64,000 nucleotides of DNA, from the NCBI RefSeq assembly GCF_964204865.1, contig NC_135251.1:22196001-22260000 (forward strand), read 5' to 3'. The notes below the pieces were generated by a model. The model was given only the letters and a program-made list of their open reading frames with translations, was not told where the DNA came from and did not search any database. Shown here piece by piece: positions 31,418-44,118 of this stretch. This DNA is from Styela clava (taxonomy: Eukaryota; Chordata; Ascidiacea; Stolidobranchia; Styelidae). The translations under genes were made by a program, and so were the position numbers. The first letter of the stretch is position 1. Each line of letters begins with the position of its first letter.

Positions 31418-33930
31418 TACAATGACTGAAAAAAATAGGGAAATAGACTTATGCAAAGATTTCTACTTTCATACGGTTCTGCAAAACTTAGATGTCCAGC
31501 AGTTTATCTTTGATAGGATGCGAGTCATTAATACACTCTTGACTTGAAATGTTTCGATTGTTTCAATTGTATGAAAGCCAACAGTTCACATGTTACTTTA
31601 ATTTCCGCTGTATTAGTTGAACTTATTTGTCAAAATGTTCCGCACAAGTTCTTTTGTTTTGTCGCTTTGAATTGAAACTTTGCAGTATTGGTTGAAGAGA
31701 AGATTACCATTTACTATTCACACACAAATCATTGTAGTTTTCATAGCCCTATTCATAGATGATCACAACATACTAATTAAGTTTATTTATTAAAATGTTA
31801 AATACCCTAATTTTTTTTCATGTGGAAGGCATTAAAATTTGGTTAGACTTATTGACAAATAATACAAAGCCCTTATCGATTGCACATTTGAAGGCATTGG
31901 ATCTGAAAATGAGGATAGAAACTTGGCAAAGGAGGTTGTTTTGCTACGTCTAATCATTTTTGGGCTGTTATTTGAAAACTTTTGTTTACGGTCTGTGTAA
32001 TCAGTCTTGCTTACTAAAATATCAGCTTTTCTCATTAAAAAAAAATTTTCTATATATATTTACTTGAACTACATAGCATCTTCATATTTCTTGGCATTTT
32101 TAATTTTACTAAACATTCAATAAATATTCTATAGTCTCTGCCATGTCTGTCATCACATAGATTTCGCTTTTGATTAAATTTTCTGCGCTTTTAAAAAAAT
32201 ATTGTGGTTATGCTTCTAGTGAGCACATTCCGATAATGAATTCTATAATATTTCCGAAATTAATTATTACCTACCTGCACCTATTAAATTGACTGTGTCT
32301 GATTTTCAAACGAATTCAACGTTCAATTGATTTTGTGTGTACCTGGCGGCTTCAAATTGAAATAAGTTTCATTGTGTAGTCCTTCCTATTTGCTTTCGGT
32401 TGTGAGTAAAATAAAGTGTGATTTATCTGTGCAATCTTTCAGATAATAATGCCGGCTATAATTAAAATATATTTAGGATATTCTGTATCCATTTTAAGTC
32501 GAGCGATCAACTATCAAATTGTTATTTCATTGATGTTTTTGTCAAGTTTATTTTCTCCCTATATCTGCATAAGAATATTTATCCCGCTGTTCAGCTTAAG
32601 AATTGTGCTATCGCATAGCGCGAATTTATCTTGCTTGAGAACTTTAGGAAATGTTTTTTTTTTGCTAAGCCTAATGAAATGAACATTAGTTATATATTAA
32701 TATTGTTTCTCTGCATTTGATGAATATATAGATGTTAGAGTTCACATTGTATTAGTTCTTTGCTATGTACTGCTATTTTTGTTGTCACTTATTCAAGCCA
32801 TAACTTCGAATTGTAAAAGGATGCTGTAGTCAATTTGAAGAGATTATATTTGCATCCAAGCATGTTAGAGGAATAGCTCAAGAAAATGCTATTCTCTTAA
32901 AATGTTGCAGTAGTAAATAACAGTAGGGTCCTATATTAATGAGTCATAGTTTAGATATAAAATTAAATGGCGGCTTTCAAATTATTTCTTCCGTCAACTA
33001 GCTCTAATTTGATTTCACGCTTTTTGGGGAAATTTATGTATGTATAACGTTTAATGTTATCAATACATGTAATATATCCATCGAAGGATAATTTAACTTC
33101 AGTAAGAAAACTCTGTTTATCGGTTTGTGAATGCTAAATTGGCACAAAATTATGATTTTTTGTGTTCGCCAAGCTAGTTTAATGTAAATGTTGATTAGCG
33201 CTTGTGAAAACATACTGGATAATTTTTTCTAAGTTCAGAATTTGAAAAAATATACTTATATCGTTATAACTCACTATTTCAGCAATTCGTGCCTACACAG
33301 ATTTCGAATGATTACATTCTTTAGCAAAATTTTGATATTACCATAAAACAAAATTCATTTCCCATTAGGATATTTTCACTTGTGGAACAATACTTTGAAT
33401 CTTTCTATTCTAAAATATAATTGTTACGAATGCTTTACCCTTCAATAGCAAATACCCATAGAGCTGGATAATTCCAACAACGTTAGATTTTGAGTATATA
33501 TTTTTTTTTTCATTTTATAAGTTGCATAAGAAACTGATTTATTGGATTTTACAATGGGAGTTTGGAAACCAGATTTAGAATGTCGTATATCAATGCTTGG
33601 TATTGCGTTTTGAAAAAATTCGTCGTACTCCTTAAACATGTTTATTCAATACTAACTTTTCTATTGTCCGTAGTCGAAGCAAAATCTAATAAAAAGTGCA
33701 ATTAAATGAGTCTTATTAGCACCTGATGATGATGTCAGATAGTTTCGAAAGATAGTTGATGTGAATATCCGATACTGATGGGAAGGAACCAAGAACAGTT
33801 CGATCAATGCAAATGTATTTAAAAATATTTTTGCATAAAGCCAGTATAAAACCTTTAAAAGTTCAATAAATGTAGCTTTTCGAGCTAATGATAGGAATTA
33901 TCAAGAAACGGGACAGAAAAAATCTAAAAT
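31418..33930. other. Convergent spacer between PRKCSH and the SLC18 gene
   Basis: Contains the PRKCSH 3' UTR and no other gene that can be supported. Plus-strand polyadenylation signals AATAAA occur at 32119-32124 and 32410-32415; which is used cannot be told from sequence. Small ORFs on both strands (for example 32449-32682) are hydrophobic by AT-rich chance and show no family resemblance. Confidence 0.5.
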
Positions 33931-36900
33931 TTATTCAGTTGAGCGTGCTTCATCCTTTTGTTCAATGAGACGGTCGCTTTCGTTGTCCTGTTCGTGAGAA
34001 CAAAAATAACGTTTTATAAGTAACAGGAGGCATACTTGAGATAAGTCACTTCAAGTTTAAAAAAAAATAGCGTTTTCTAGAACCGCCAAGTATTTAATGG
34101 TATCCAAAACTTTGCATTACGCTTACAGCAGTAGCACGGAGCGCCGCTTGTGCTCTTTTTGTGTGCCCAACGTCCCTTAGACTTCTCGTTATTATTGAAA
34201 TTGTCATGTTGCTATGTATTTAGCGGGGCTTCTCATGATAAACTAAGTACGAGGTATATGTTAAGGGCCAAAGAAGCCATTCAAACATTTTTGATTTCAC
34301 ACCAGATGATGATATTAGTTCTGGACCTTGACAGTAATTTACGATTGCACTACTTGGGAATTTGTTTTTTCATAAGATGTACTTTCGTACATTTCCCCAG
34401 CATACTAAATCATACGTATACCAGAGGTTGACGTTACTCTAGCTGAGTATGCCAGCATACTTTTTCGACTCACCTTTTTGTATTCTTGTGAAAGAGGCTT
34501 TCGGAGAAATAGAGAAGGTAGTATGCCCAGAATAGATATTCCGGTAAGTATATACATGCATACAGAAAATCCCACAGCAGGTACTAATGCGCCCGAAACC
34601 ATAGGCCCTGCAGTGAAATACGTATACAATATTTGAAAGAAAAAAAGATATTTGTGTAAGTATTCTATGTATCGAGGTAAAAATGCAGTGCGATTGAAAT
34701 GTCAGTTCGAATTTTATGTGAGTATTCGAATATTACACGCACTTGCAATAAATAACTTAGACATTAATGGTGTTGGGATATATAGCTGATTATTTAACAT
34801 TCTATGATTAGTTTGATTCCATCCCAGCAGTAAAAAATATATGGCAACGATAATATTTTTCAGGGCATAATTTTAATGCACAAAATTAAAAATCTCGCTT
34901 TTGCAAACAAGATTATTATATAAATGTGAAATGGATGCTGTTTCCACCATTCTGTTCTGTGTATAAATATATATACCACTTATATATATTTAAGCGAGTT
35001 TGCTTATTCTTATAAAATGTACATAATATTTAGTGACACTTCTTTGTTTTTTAATTAAAAATATCTCACCAACTGCAAAGACAGCGCAGTAAGCAGCGTC
35101 GGCAAGGGCGTACGCACTCCCGTAAAATGAAGGCCCGTGTCTTATATCAGCTAAATATCCTAATATTTGATATGCTGATGTACTAATCATTGCACCCGAA
35201 ATTCCGAGAATTAACCCTGGCCCGATTAAGTCGTAGAGACTGCAAAAAAAACAAGAAAAATTTGTTGTATAAAATATTTCCTATCCAAATAGTCCTCATT
35301 TCTGTGTAACGGAATATTGTTGCGTAATTTGAACATTTTTTGTCATACCTTTTGCATAGAGGGTAAGTTGAAGAAGATATTGCAGCAAAGAAAAACGACA
35401 GAAAATTGAGTATCCATCTTCGTTTTGTAAAATTCAAACATCCAAGTATAGCTATAATCACCATGTAACCTCCGTTCAATGGTAGAAACGCTGCCCCTGT
35501 ATTGAATAACTACAACATTGACTGCGAACAAGTCTGTAATTATCCCGGGAGTGGCATATGCATATCCTAGATTAGTATTTCATATCATTAGCTGACCTGA
35601 GTTTGATAAACAAAACGTAATATTTGTCAGGAATCTATCATATAGCCAAGTGAAAAAATGCTACCCGTTTGGTATACATTCCCGTTTGATTATTACGTTA
35701 CGTAATGTATGATAAGTTGTCAATTTTTGCCTGACTTGTAACAAGCGGAAAAAGAAATGCTATGTAGTTATGCTTACTATATACTGGGGCATTTTCAGTA
35801 GTTAGTGGCGAAGGTTTCAAAAGTCTGAAAAACGGTACAATGTGGATTTTACAAGCCAACCTTGATCCGATACAGAGGGTCAGTAGTAGTTTAAACTTTT
35901 GCAATACTATTGACATAACGCACATCAAAATTAGCTGTAAATCTTTGCTTCAAATAATGAAATTTTTTTTTCAAATCAATAAAAAAACGTGCAATTTGTT
36001 TTCGACATTATGATGATTCAACGGTTGCTCCACAACATAACTATGACATAACCATATTTTATCTCTCTCTATCTGAAGTGATGAATGGATTAAACAATTT
36101 TATATTAAATTAATAAAAAAGTAGGTATGCCTGCCATATTATACCGGAACATTTAGGTTCACCGACCGGGACGATAGGACAGATTGTCAAAATCGGGACT
36201 TTCCCGGCTTAACCGGGACGCATGAGGGCCCCATTTATAGTACAGACTTTTATGAATTAAAAAAAAACCGTCACTTTGGGTAGACTTGGCGCTAGCGAGA
36301 GCACAATTATGAGGAGAACCGATCTTTTCTGTGAGATATATTTACCCAACATCCAGTCTTCTGCACACATTGTTCTTTTCATCCATATAGGTAAAACCGA
36401 TGGGAGTGAAGCCATAGTAAACTGCCCGAAAATTATAGTTGAACATGCCAATAGCAGATACGGATCCATGAGTAATTTTTTATACGAATTGTTGCTTGTT
36501 CCCTATATAACAATAAAGCTGTGCTATTAAAGATAGTCTATAACCTGCGGTTTGAAACCATGTCATTATCAATACTCACTTTAAAGTCAGAACGACGCAT
36601 TCGTCTAGTACACAATTGCAATATCAAAAGTATAAACCCCATCGCCGTTATTACGAGAAATGGAGCAGGTTTGCCTCCAAATTGATATAAAACTCCACCT
36701 AGTGCCGGGCCAACTACAATAAATAAGCAAACAAAATTATGTTGTCATATATATATATAATTCCTAGAACCATTTAAACACGTCGGAATCACCAAACTAT
36801 ATAGAGTTGTGCTTGTCACTTTAAATTGCATAAAATGGCCCAGGGTTAACTGACAAAGGTTTTGTACCAAAGTTTGTACCATCGGTCACCTTGCGGTAAA

Positions 36901-39125
36901 GGGTAGACTTTACGACACCTTTATTGGCTTCGTTAATCAAAACTATTTATGGCTACTCCAGGCCTAACATTGAAAAGATTGCAAAATATGAACTTTTACA
37001 TTGAGATTATAAACACATATTTCACGAAGTATATAACAAGAGACAAATTAAGTTACTTGCAAATCCCATAGTCATTCCAAAGAGAATAAAGCTAAGCATT
37101 CTCCCTCTCTCTTCATCATCACGAAACATATCTGCAATCAAAGTCATACCACCAGTTGTTGCCATAGCCGAACCAATTCCTTGAAGCGCGCGCGCGATGA
37201 ACACTCCGGGATATGTATTCCAATATGCAAATGCTGTGATTAGTGCAGGAATGAATGGATCATTAAATATAATCCATAATCGACCGAGAAACACTAGAAA
37301 TCATATTGAACCAAGACATATCATAAAAGTGGGTGCAATAAAAGTAAAATTTCAAATGAAAATGAATCGTTGATCGTTTTTAATTGACAGGCATGTAGCA
37401 CTAATATTGATATAATTGTTACCATATTAGTGAAAGTGATAGCACTTATTTTTCTCATAAAGGTTTTTCCATTTGACGAAGAAATCTTCTTGTGTAAATA
37501 AATTTTCTCATAAAGGTTTTTCCATTTGACGAAGAAATCTTCTTGTGTAAATAAATTTATTTTATTGTCTATGTACTAAGATAAAATGCAAGGCCAACAA
37601 CATTTATTAGATGATGTACTTTTGAGACTGCATCAAGTACTTTAACAATTAAGATAACACGTATTATATCACAACAAATCTTTTCGTAGCCTACGTGTTG
37701 ACTGAGGTATTGCTTGGCGTATGCTGAATCAGTGTGCAGCAGTTTACTGTGTTTAATTGGTTTCAGACAGAATTTTTTTAATATAAGCGAATCATTTTAT
37801 TATACAAAATCATCCAAATATAATTACCTATCATGGCACGAATAGGGTTAAATGTTGTGACTGTCTTATTTACACATAAATACTTTAGCGTAATGTTTAC
37901 GTCTTTACTTCCGTAGCTTATCGAGTTGTGCAGTATGCTTACCCAAGGTTGAAGTCATCATGACGATGTAGCCATTAAACATAACAATATCATATCCGAT
38001 TTTATCAATTACCGGTCCCACGATAAAGTTTGAAAAGAGTTGGGAAATCTCTTTTAGGGCAATTATGAATCCAATGATGACGTCCTGTTTTCCCGTATTG
38101 AAGTATGCGAACGAACAACTTGAATTTACCAGTGTCACCTCAACTTTGGATTCTAAATATAAAAAAACACACCGCCTATATACATTTAATTGCAAGTTTT
38201 AATCTAATGCTGTTACAAACGGATATTTGAGCTTATTTCAAATTTGTCGACAAAGATGATGAATAGAATATAGCAATGTAATTGTGTGAATTATTATCGG
38301 GCTAAAGTATTCTCACACAGTAACTTCACGCTATCTATATATTTTTATGCACTAAAAAGCCTTTATATTGTAAACTATATTCGAATACACCACTTGGTGA
38401 AAACGATCGATTGAATTATTAGACTTAAAAAAAAACAGCTTGTAAACTGAGGAAATTATAACACAGACGTAGACAACCAATCAAATGCATAATAATTGAA
38501 AAATATTCGCGGAACTTACCATTGATTAATATTGTTCCAGTGGTTTTGTTTTTTCCAACATTTTGATCCAAGTCTTTAAGAATGTCAGGCAAAATTGGAG
38601 CTGTAATTAAATATAGCTGATATTTATGTAAAAAACAAAGGAAAGCGTTACAAATCATACAAAAGCGTTACAAAATGCAGTCCCAACAAATGAATGAATT
38701 TCTGGCATGCAATATATTTTATAAATAATTGTTCATGCGAATCTGCTATGTAATCGTCACCTTAGACCAGAAAATATTTCAGCTCAAAAATCATTCTACT
38801 CGAAATGACACTTAATAAATAAAAATCTTCAAAACTAGCGAAATTACGTAATGTTCGAAAGCAACTTTGACATTGTTTCCATTAAGATAGCCATCAATTT
38901 TAGGAGAAACTATATCGGCTATGACCAGCGTGAATTATATAGGAAAATTGCTACGTTCTTAATTGTTAAATTTGTGCGTCAGTGTGCTATTATTCATAAA
39001 ATATAATGTTACTTACCAACTATACCATATAAAATACAGTCAGTCAACAGCGTAAAGAACACAATTCCTACGGTTAATGAGGATGAATTTGTGATCCGGT
39101 TGCATAATGTACCCAACTTCTCCAT
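33931..39125 (-). CDS. SLC18: SLC18-family vesicular transporter, VMAT-like (10 exons, 458 aa)
   Basis: This is an MFS proton antiporter of the family that loads amines or acetylcholine into vesicles. Exons in transcript order (minus strand): 39125-39017, 38600-38520, 38152-37943, 37233-37057, 36713-36580, 36502-36346, 35496-35349, 35239-35070, 34607-34474, 33987-33931. All introns are GT-AG and phases agree. TM1 holds LLTDCILYGIVAPILPDIL with the family Asp. A luminal loop with a potential N-glycosylation NSS follows, then IGFIIALKEISQL with the TM2 Lys and VGPVIDKIGY. VFIARALQGIGSA, DDEERGRMLS, IGPALGGVLYQFGGKPAPF, LPIWMKRTMC, GYLADIRHGPSFYGSAYALADAAYC and a short acidic tail come after. 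Human VMATs are about 515 residues; the shorter length reflects compact termini and loop. The usual Glu before the LPIWM motif is replaced (FTMASLPSVLPIW). AATAAA overlaps the stop codon. Family is secure; substrate is not. Confidence 0.92.
37451..37556. repeat. Perfect 53-bp tandem duplication in SLC18 intron 3
   Basis: Two adjacent copies start TTTCTCATAAAGG at 37451 and 37504 and read identically through TCTTCTTGTGTAAATAAATT. Lack of differences indicates a recent duplication. Confidence 0.9.
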
Positions 39126-39796
39126 TTTTATTTCAAATTTCATGTACTTATTTTCTATCTATTTCTAAAATGTAAGGTGTTGCTATAAATAAAAATGATA
39201 ATAAACATGGGTTGTTAATTGTGTAGTGCGTCATAAATATAATTATTTATCCAAGCCTTAGCCTACTTTGTAATTGCTACGAGATTTGCAGATTTTTTGA
39301 AACATCAATAAAAATACTGGTAAATAACGATTTACCAAAACAATTAATGCTATGTTAAAAATAACGAAGAAAAAAGAAGAAAAAGTTAAAAAGAAGAATG
39401 GAATTTTTATTCGGAGAGAAGATATCCGATACAACGACTTAAATATATGGCGAAATACGGCATCCACCTCTGTAATGGTCCATGTCAGGTGTGAAAATAT
39501 TCAACCAGTTATTTAATTCAGATGCATTAGCGTGATTTCGGAAGAAGCCGTAACCGACTACCGGTTGTGTGAACCCCGCTGTGGGCCCATCAATCTTCTC
39601 CTGCATGAATAAACCAGTGTTTTTAGGCTTAGCACTTTGCGCCAACATTAGAGCGTAATTAAAAGAACTAAACCTAGTTAAGAGTTGAAGAGTTTAAACA
39701 GGCGAAGTGAAAGTGAAGTGAACAGGTCAAGTGAAAGTTTTAGTATCAATGTGTCCCATATTAATTCATTTCTCTCTCATTTATGAAATCTACAAT
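39126..39796. other. Upstream region of the SLC18 gene
   Basis: This should contain the SLC18 promoter on the minus strand. A minus-strand ORF at 39439-39648 (starts MLAQSAKPKNTGLF, ends CRISPYI) has an evenly mixed composition but no family that I recognise and no splice link to the transporter. A GAAGTGAAAGTGAAG-type purine repeat lies near 39700-39735. Confidence 0.4.
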
Positions 39797-40177
39797 GACT
39801 CCGAACTCCTGCTCAGAATAGAAACTCGTGTGCAACTGAACTCCGTTTATTGAGAACAATGGCACAAATTCAACAATACAACTTAAACAGCGATGACGAC
39901 TGGTGAGCCAAGACGGATAGATGAGATGCGGCTCAGCAACTAAGTTGTCGCGCTACTCATCATTTGAGTAATCACATCCTCCCGTCAAACAAGAAATAGC
40001 ATAATTATTAAATGTGCAAAAAATTGAAACATTATTAATCAATTACCATATCTATCAGATTTTCGAACTGCGTGTGTAGATCGCCGAAGAGGGGAGGTTA
40101 CTCTGTTTTCCATTTGATCAGATACACGAGGATTAACTAAGTGACTGCTATCGGGACAAATGTCATTATTGATTGGG

Positions 40178-40706
40178 TCATGGTTGGTGTGTTTTCATAT
40201 CACCGTTGTTATGGGAAGATGTGTATGAACCAGAAATAATACAATCATAATTTTTTGTAAAGGGTTGGAACCTATCAGGTTCGCTTATATGCCTCAAATG
40301 CCTTCGATTTCTTCGATAAAGACCCCCATCTTCAGTTCGGATCAGATACGATCTGATGTCAACTTGTTTTTCAATTCTACCTCTGCGCCATCTTTTCCCA
40401 CGGTCCGGCTTCATTCTGACCAACTGACCCGGGTAAAATTTCATCAGCTCTCTTGTTCCCCTGTTGTAATATTTAGCTTGAATGTCTTTACGCTTTTTTA
40501 AATGTGGTTCGATATTCGTAACAACCTTTGAGCGATGAAGAGATTTTGAAATTGATTGTGTGTCTTCCAAATAACCTTTGTGCTGGTGAACCTGGTATTC
40601 CTTCACTCGGTGTATTACGCCAATCGAGCAACGCAGTAAATACATCACTCTTACTCGCAATAGCTTTCATCGTTAAGCTCTTCATTTGTTCCCCCACGCT
40701 GGACAA
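40178..40706 (-). pseudogene. Ty3/Gypsy integrase C-terminal remnant
   Basis: Two minus-strand frames overlap. 40706-40488 carries DVFTALLDWRNTPSEG and SPAQRLFGR, the post-catalytic integrase segment. The other frame, to 40178, carries KKRKDIQAKYYNRGTREL, FYPGQLVRM and SYLIRTEDGGLYRRNRRHLR, the classical Gypsy integrase tail. A frameshift between them and absence of the catalytic DDE core show it is non-functional. Confidence 0.85.
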
Positions 40707-40989
40707 TAATTTCTACCTTAAATGTGCTCTCTACCTCAAAGTTTACGCTCACGAATATGGAGTTTACTCTCATTGGCACTTTCAGCCCAAGGCTTCACTC
40801 GTGTCTTTTTAGTTTGATTGCTTTTACTTGCGTTGACATTTTCCATCGACGACTTCATTGTTTCTGAGCATATCATAGTAGACCATGAGTAGGCAAGGTT
40901 TTTGGACCAGGTGTCAAGAATTTTGCCCATGGGGGCCATGTAAGTGAGGCGTAAAAAGGTACATTTTATGTACTGTATTTACAGTGTTA

Positions 40990-41340
40990 CAAAAGCCAAA
41001 ATGGAAAACAATGAGACTCGCGCCATAACAAAAGTTAATCGCAATCTCAAATTCCTTAAGCTCCGGATGTAACCTCATGAGCTCGACAGCGATCAATACA
41101 CTTTGCAAGGAGTTAAATCTCGTTCTTGTAACAATCTTCGTCTAAGGTCATTATCGGGTACTTCATCAATTATATTTGTTCTCGCATCAGACTCCCAATG
41201 CTCCGAAATTATATACAGGTTTTTACTACCACTTTTAACATTCAATGGAGCGGTAGGAAGATTTATTTCTTTTCTGAAGTCCGCAGATGAGCAATATTAT
41301 CTAGGCGTAATTCGTCTTCTCGCTATTCCGCAGAGAATAG
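40990..41340 (-). pseudogene. Ty3/Gypsy gag fragment
   Basis: Minus-strand reading gives IIDEVPDNDLRRRLLQERDLT followed, across a stop and shift, by DRCRAHE-like residues. This matches the conserved Gypsy gag pattern LR.RLL.E.DLTL..A...CRA.E. It lies just inside the 5' LTR, where gag should be, and is directly followed by integrase remnants, showing a large internal deletion. Confidence 0.6.
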
Positions 41341-41580
41341 AACCAATTCTGACACCATGTTTTGTGGCTTGATTGCTATCTGCTCAGAGTAGAAATTCGC
41401 AAACAACTGAATTCCGTTTATTGAGAACAGTGGCACAACTTGAACAATACAACTTAAAACAGCGATGATGAACAGACGTTAGCACGACTATGTGACGACT
41501 GGCGAGCCAAGACGGGTAGACGAGATGCGGTGCGCCGCAACAATCAAGTTGTCGCGCTCCTCATCATTTGAGTAATCACA

Positions 41581-43997
41581 CCACGTCACACTCGGGTTGT
41601 GACTTGAAATAGCTTGGGCTTGAAGTTTGAAATCGAATTCAACATGAGACTCCAATTGGAAATGTGCCCAACAATTAATTGAAAAACGCATTCCACATAC
41701 CGAAGAAATCACTACGATAAATTGTCTGAATTAAGACCAATACTAACAAGAGAGCTATGCTCAAATATATGGACACGTAGCGCCACCTAATGGCAATAAT
41801 TTTGATGACGTCATAGCAAAAAAAAGTAATAGCCTTCTGAAGAAAATTTTTATCTTTAACCACTAAAAATTTCAAAGCAATTGGTCCAGTAATCAAAGAG
41901 AAAAGCGACTTTTTAAAAACGTGTCAAAGAACAAGAACAACAACATAATATTGAAACGATCGCTATGTCCACTACGTGTCCAATAACTTATTTTGTAACT
42001 CCGTGTTGTACGCAGTAGCTCGTAACAACTATATATTCAACTGAGACGTCATTTTTCGTTTTTTACTGCAATGGCTAATCTCTATGAAATTGGCAACGTC
42101 GCCAAACTATGTCATGGTATAAGAAGGTATTTTGATTTATTATAAATATAAAAAAAAGATCCCGCCTGTAAGTCTAGTTATGACTGCGCGACTCACCACT
42201 TGAAAGTCATCATCAATGAACACAAAAAGTTTTGCATGATTTTTTCTGATACAATTCAATGATTTATTATTTTAAATATTTCTCTGTATGTGAATGTCTC
42301 ATTTTGCCCCGATTTTTAAAAGTACTTCGGGTACCCAATGTCTGCGCATTATTGTTTTCTGCGTGTCCGTATTTTACGAAACAAATATTAGAGTCTATTT
42401 GTCTTGTGAAATAAGATAGAACTCAAACACAGAAAGCAGCTAGATTGCAAAATAATAAACATTATGCGTTAACAGAAAAAACATATCCTCTCGAAAGTCT
42501 GTCCTATATGCAATCAAAATATCTTTCCTGCAAAGTCCATACTTATAAACTAGGTAATTCTCACATATGTCCATATTTGTAAATCTATATATTCTCACCA
42601 ACCTACATTTGCGCAAAAGCCCATTTTCGCGAAGTTTATTCTCGTAACGACTACGTTTTTGCAAGAATGGTTTATCCGAAATTGAGTTTTCTCATATTAC
42701 AGCAGACCCATAAACTCATCTATTTGCGTTTGTAGCCACGCTGTGAAGCTTTCGCGGTCATCCTTTGTCATCTAGTGACTTGGAGCAAATCTATTTTGAA
42801 CTTATTTATTTCATATAATTTAGAACATCAAGCTATAGCTATATCATCTTTACAAATTCAACAATGAACTCACAATATATCCATGTATTCCATTAAATTA
42901 GACAGGGTACCAAATGGCGAGATTTGATTAGCACATATCAAATTTATCGTGAACAGTGATAATAGCGACAACATAAAATAGCTGCTCCTGGAACACTGCC
43001 TCCTGCTTCCTCAACTTTCACTGGGTATCTCTGGAGTATGCTTCAAACTGCTCGTCAAAACAGTAAAAAAAGCCAAAATTACATTTTGAATGCAACACAC
43101 CTGGCAAATGAATGATGGATCTGTGTTTTCCTGTAACAGGAAACTTTGGCGCGGCAGTCGCGTTTTCTATGATACCGAGAGAACTGAATCTCGATTATCG
43201 ATTGTTTTCGGGAATATTTATTGTGACAACAGGTCTCTATTTTTGCTTTGAAAGTTCCAATGGAAAGCAAGCAAAAATCATTATGCTCGCGGTATTGATG
43301 GCGCGGTCATTTTAAATGGTTCGCATGTCAGTCATATTATAGTATATTTACCAATACTTAACAAGCGCGATCTTCACACACTCCAAAGTAGCCATGATGA
43401 GCATAATCAGTTTACAGTCCAATTAATTACACTAATCACGGATGATTCAATTAGTATTTGGTCTGCGTTCACACGTGTCTGAAGCATATTAACAATGAAA
43501 GCTTGCACAAGTGGCCGAGTTGAAATTATAGTGGAATGCAAATTGCTTTTACCAGCTTCGTCATTATAAAACATATGTCATCTTATAGTTTATTTCTAAT
43601 CCATTATCTTATAATTATTTTGTCAGGCGTCGAAATAAATTCCTAATTTGAGAATATTGGAGAAAAAATGCAGACGCAGGCGTAATACACCAGGGAGTTT
43701 CGTTTCGGCGAACGCAGAATTATATTTAAATTTGTCACTTCTTTCTGTGTGTGTAATTCAACTGCACAGTTCAAGAAGGCAGTCCAAAAATATTTTAGTA
43801 TTATTCGGGGAATCTAGGTAATATGTGTCAAATCGATTTTTTCAATACGCCCGACGTTATGCAAATTTACTTTTTTTGTTTATGACATCTTAAAGGTTCG
43901 TATAAGTTATAAACCAGAATTGATGCGAAATATAGCGTAGTTTTTATTTTATTTCTCGGAAGTGAGACAGATACATTACTACAATCGATCAAAACTA
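41581..43997. other. Non-coding stretch, no gene seen
   Basis: No convincing exon, RNA gene or transposon. Small ORFs such as 42440-42664 (minus) and 43112-43315 (plus) lack family resemblance and coding context. Confidence 0.4.
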
Positions 43998-44118
43998 ATG
44001 GAATTAGTGCAAAGATTCTTCTGCTATTGGTCATGCTGTTCTCAAGTTCTACTGCTTATGGGTTTTACAAAACCGTCGTTGTGCTTTGGGCCGGATTTTT
44101 TGAAGACCAGTGTTTACG
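43998..44118 (+). CDS. Candidate first coding exon (signal peptide) of the MDGA-like gene
   Basis: ATG at 43998 opens MELVQRFFCYWSCCSQVLLL, a basic-then-hydrophobic run like a signal peptide. The frame reaches a donor (TACG|GTAGGA) at 44118 in phase 1. The first secure MDGA-like exon at 49523 needs exactly phase 1, and the join would read TSVYASPKVRIIP. The implied intron is 5.4 kb, longer than any other in this gene, and the leader is only moderately hydrophobic. It could be chance; the true first exon may lie elsewhere in 41.6-49.5 kb or outside the window. Confidence 0.25.

Larger units (their letters stand above)
39797..41580 (-). mobile_element. Internally deleted Ty3/Gypsy LTR retrotransposon
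   Basis: Direct repeats at about 39797-39976 and 41363-41580 share TGCTCAGA.TAGAAA, CCGTTTATTGAGAACA and CATCATTTGAGTAATCACA. On the minus strand they run TGTGATTACTC to GCCACA. Next to the 5' LTR (41363) the minus strand reads AAACATGGTGTCAGAATTGG, a typical Ty3/Gypsy primer-binding region. Next to the 3' LTR it reads GACGGGAGGA, a polypurine tract. Only 1.4 kb of interior remains: a piece of gag and the integrase C-terminus. Protease, RT and RNase H are gone. LTRs are visibly diverged and the 3' LTR has lost or altered its last 20 bp. No target duplication could be matched. Confidence 0.85.

Noticed and set aside
37234..37293. Upstream acceptor giving a 20-residue longer exon 4 in the SLC18 gene
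   Set aside because: An acceptor at 37294-37295 is in phase, but the extra residues interrupt the family motif. The acceptor just above 37233 (CACTAATCACAG) restores STLAFAYWNTYPG and has a good branch-point sequence.
40265..40812. Plus-strand ORFs over the Gypsy remnant
   Set aside because: They are shadows of the minus-strand integrase sequence.
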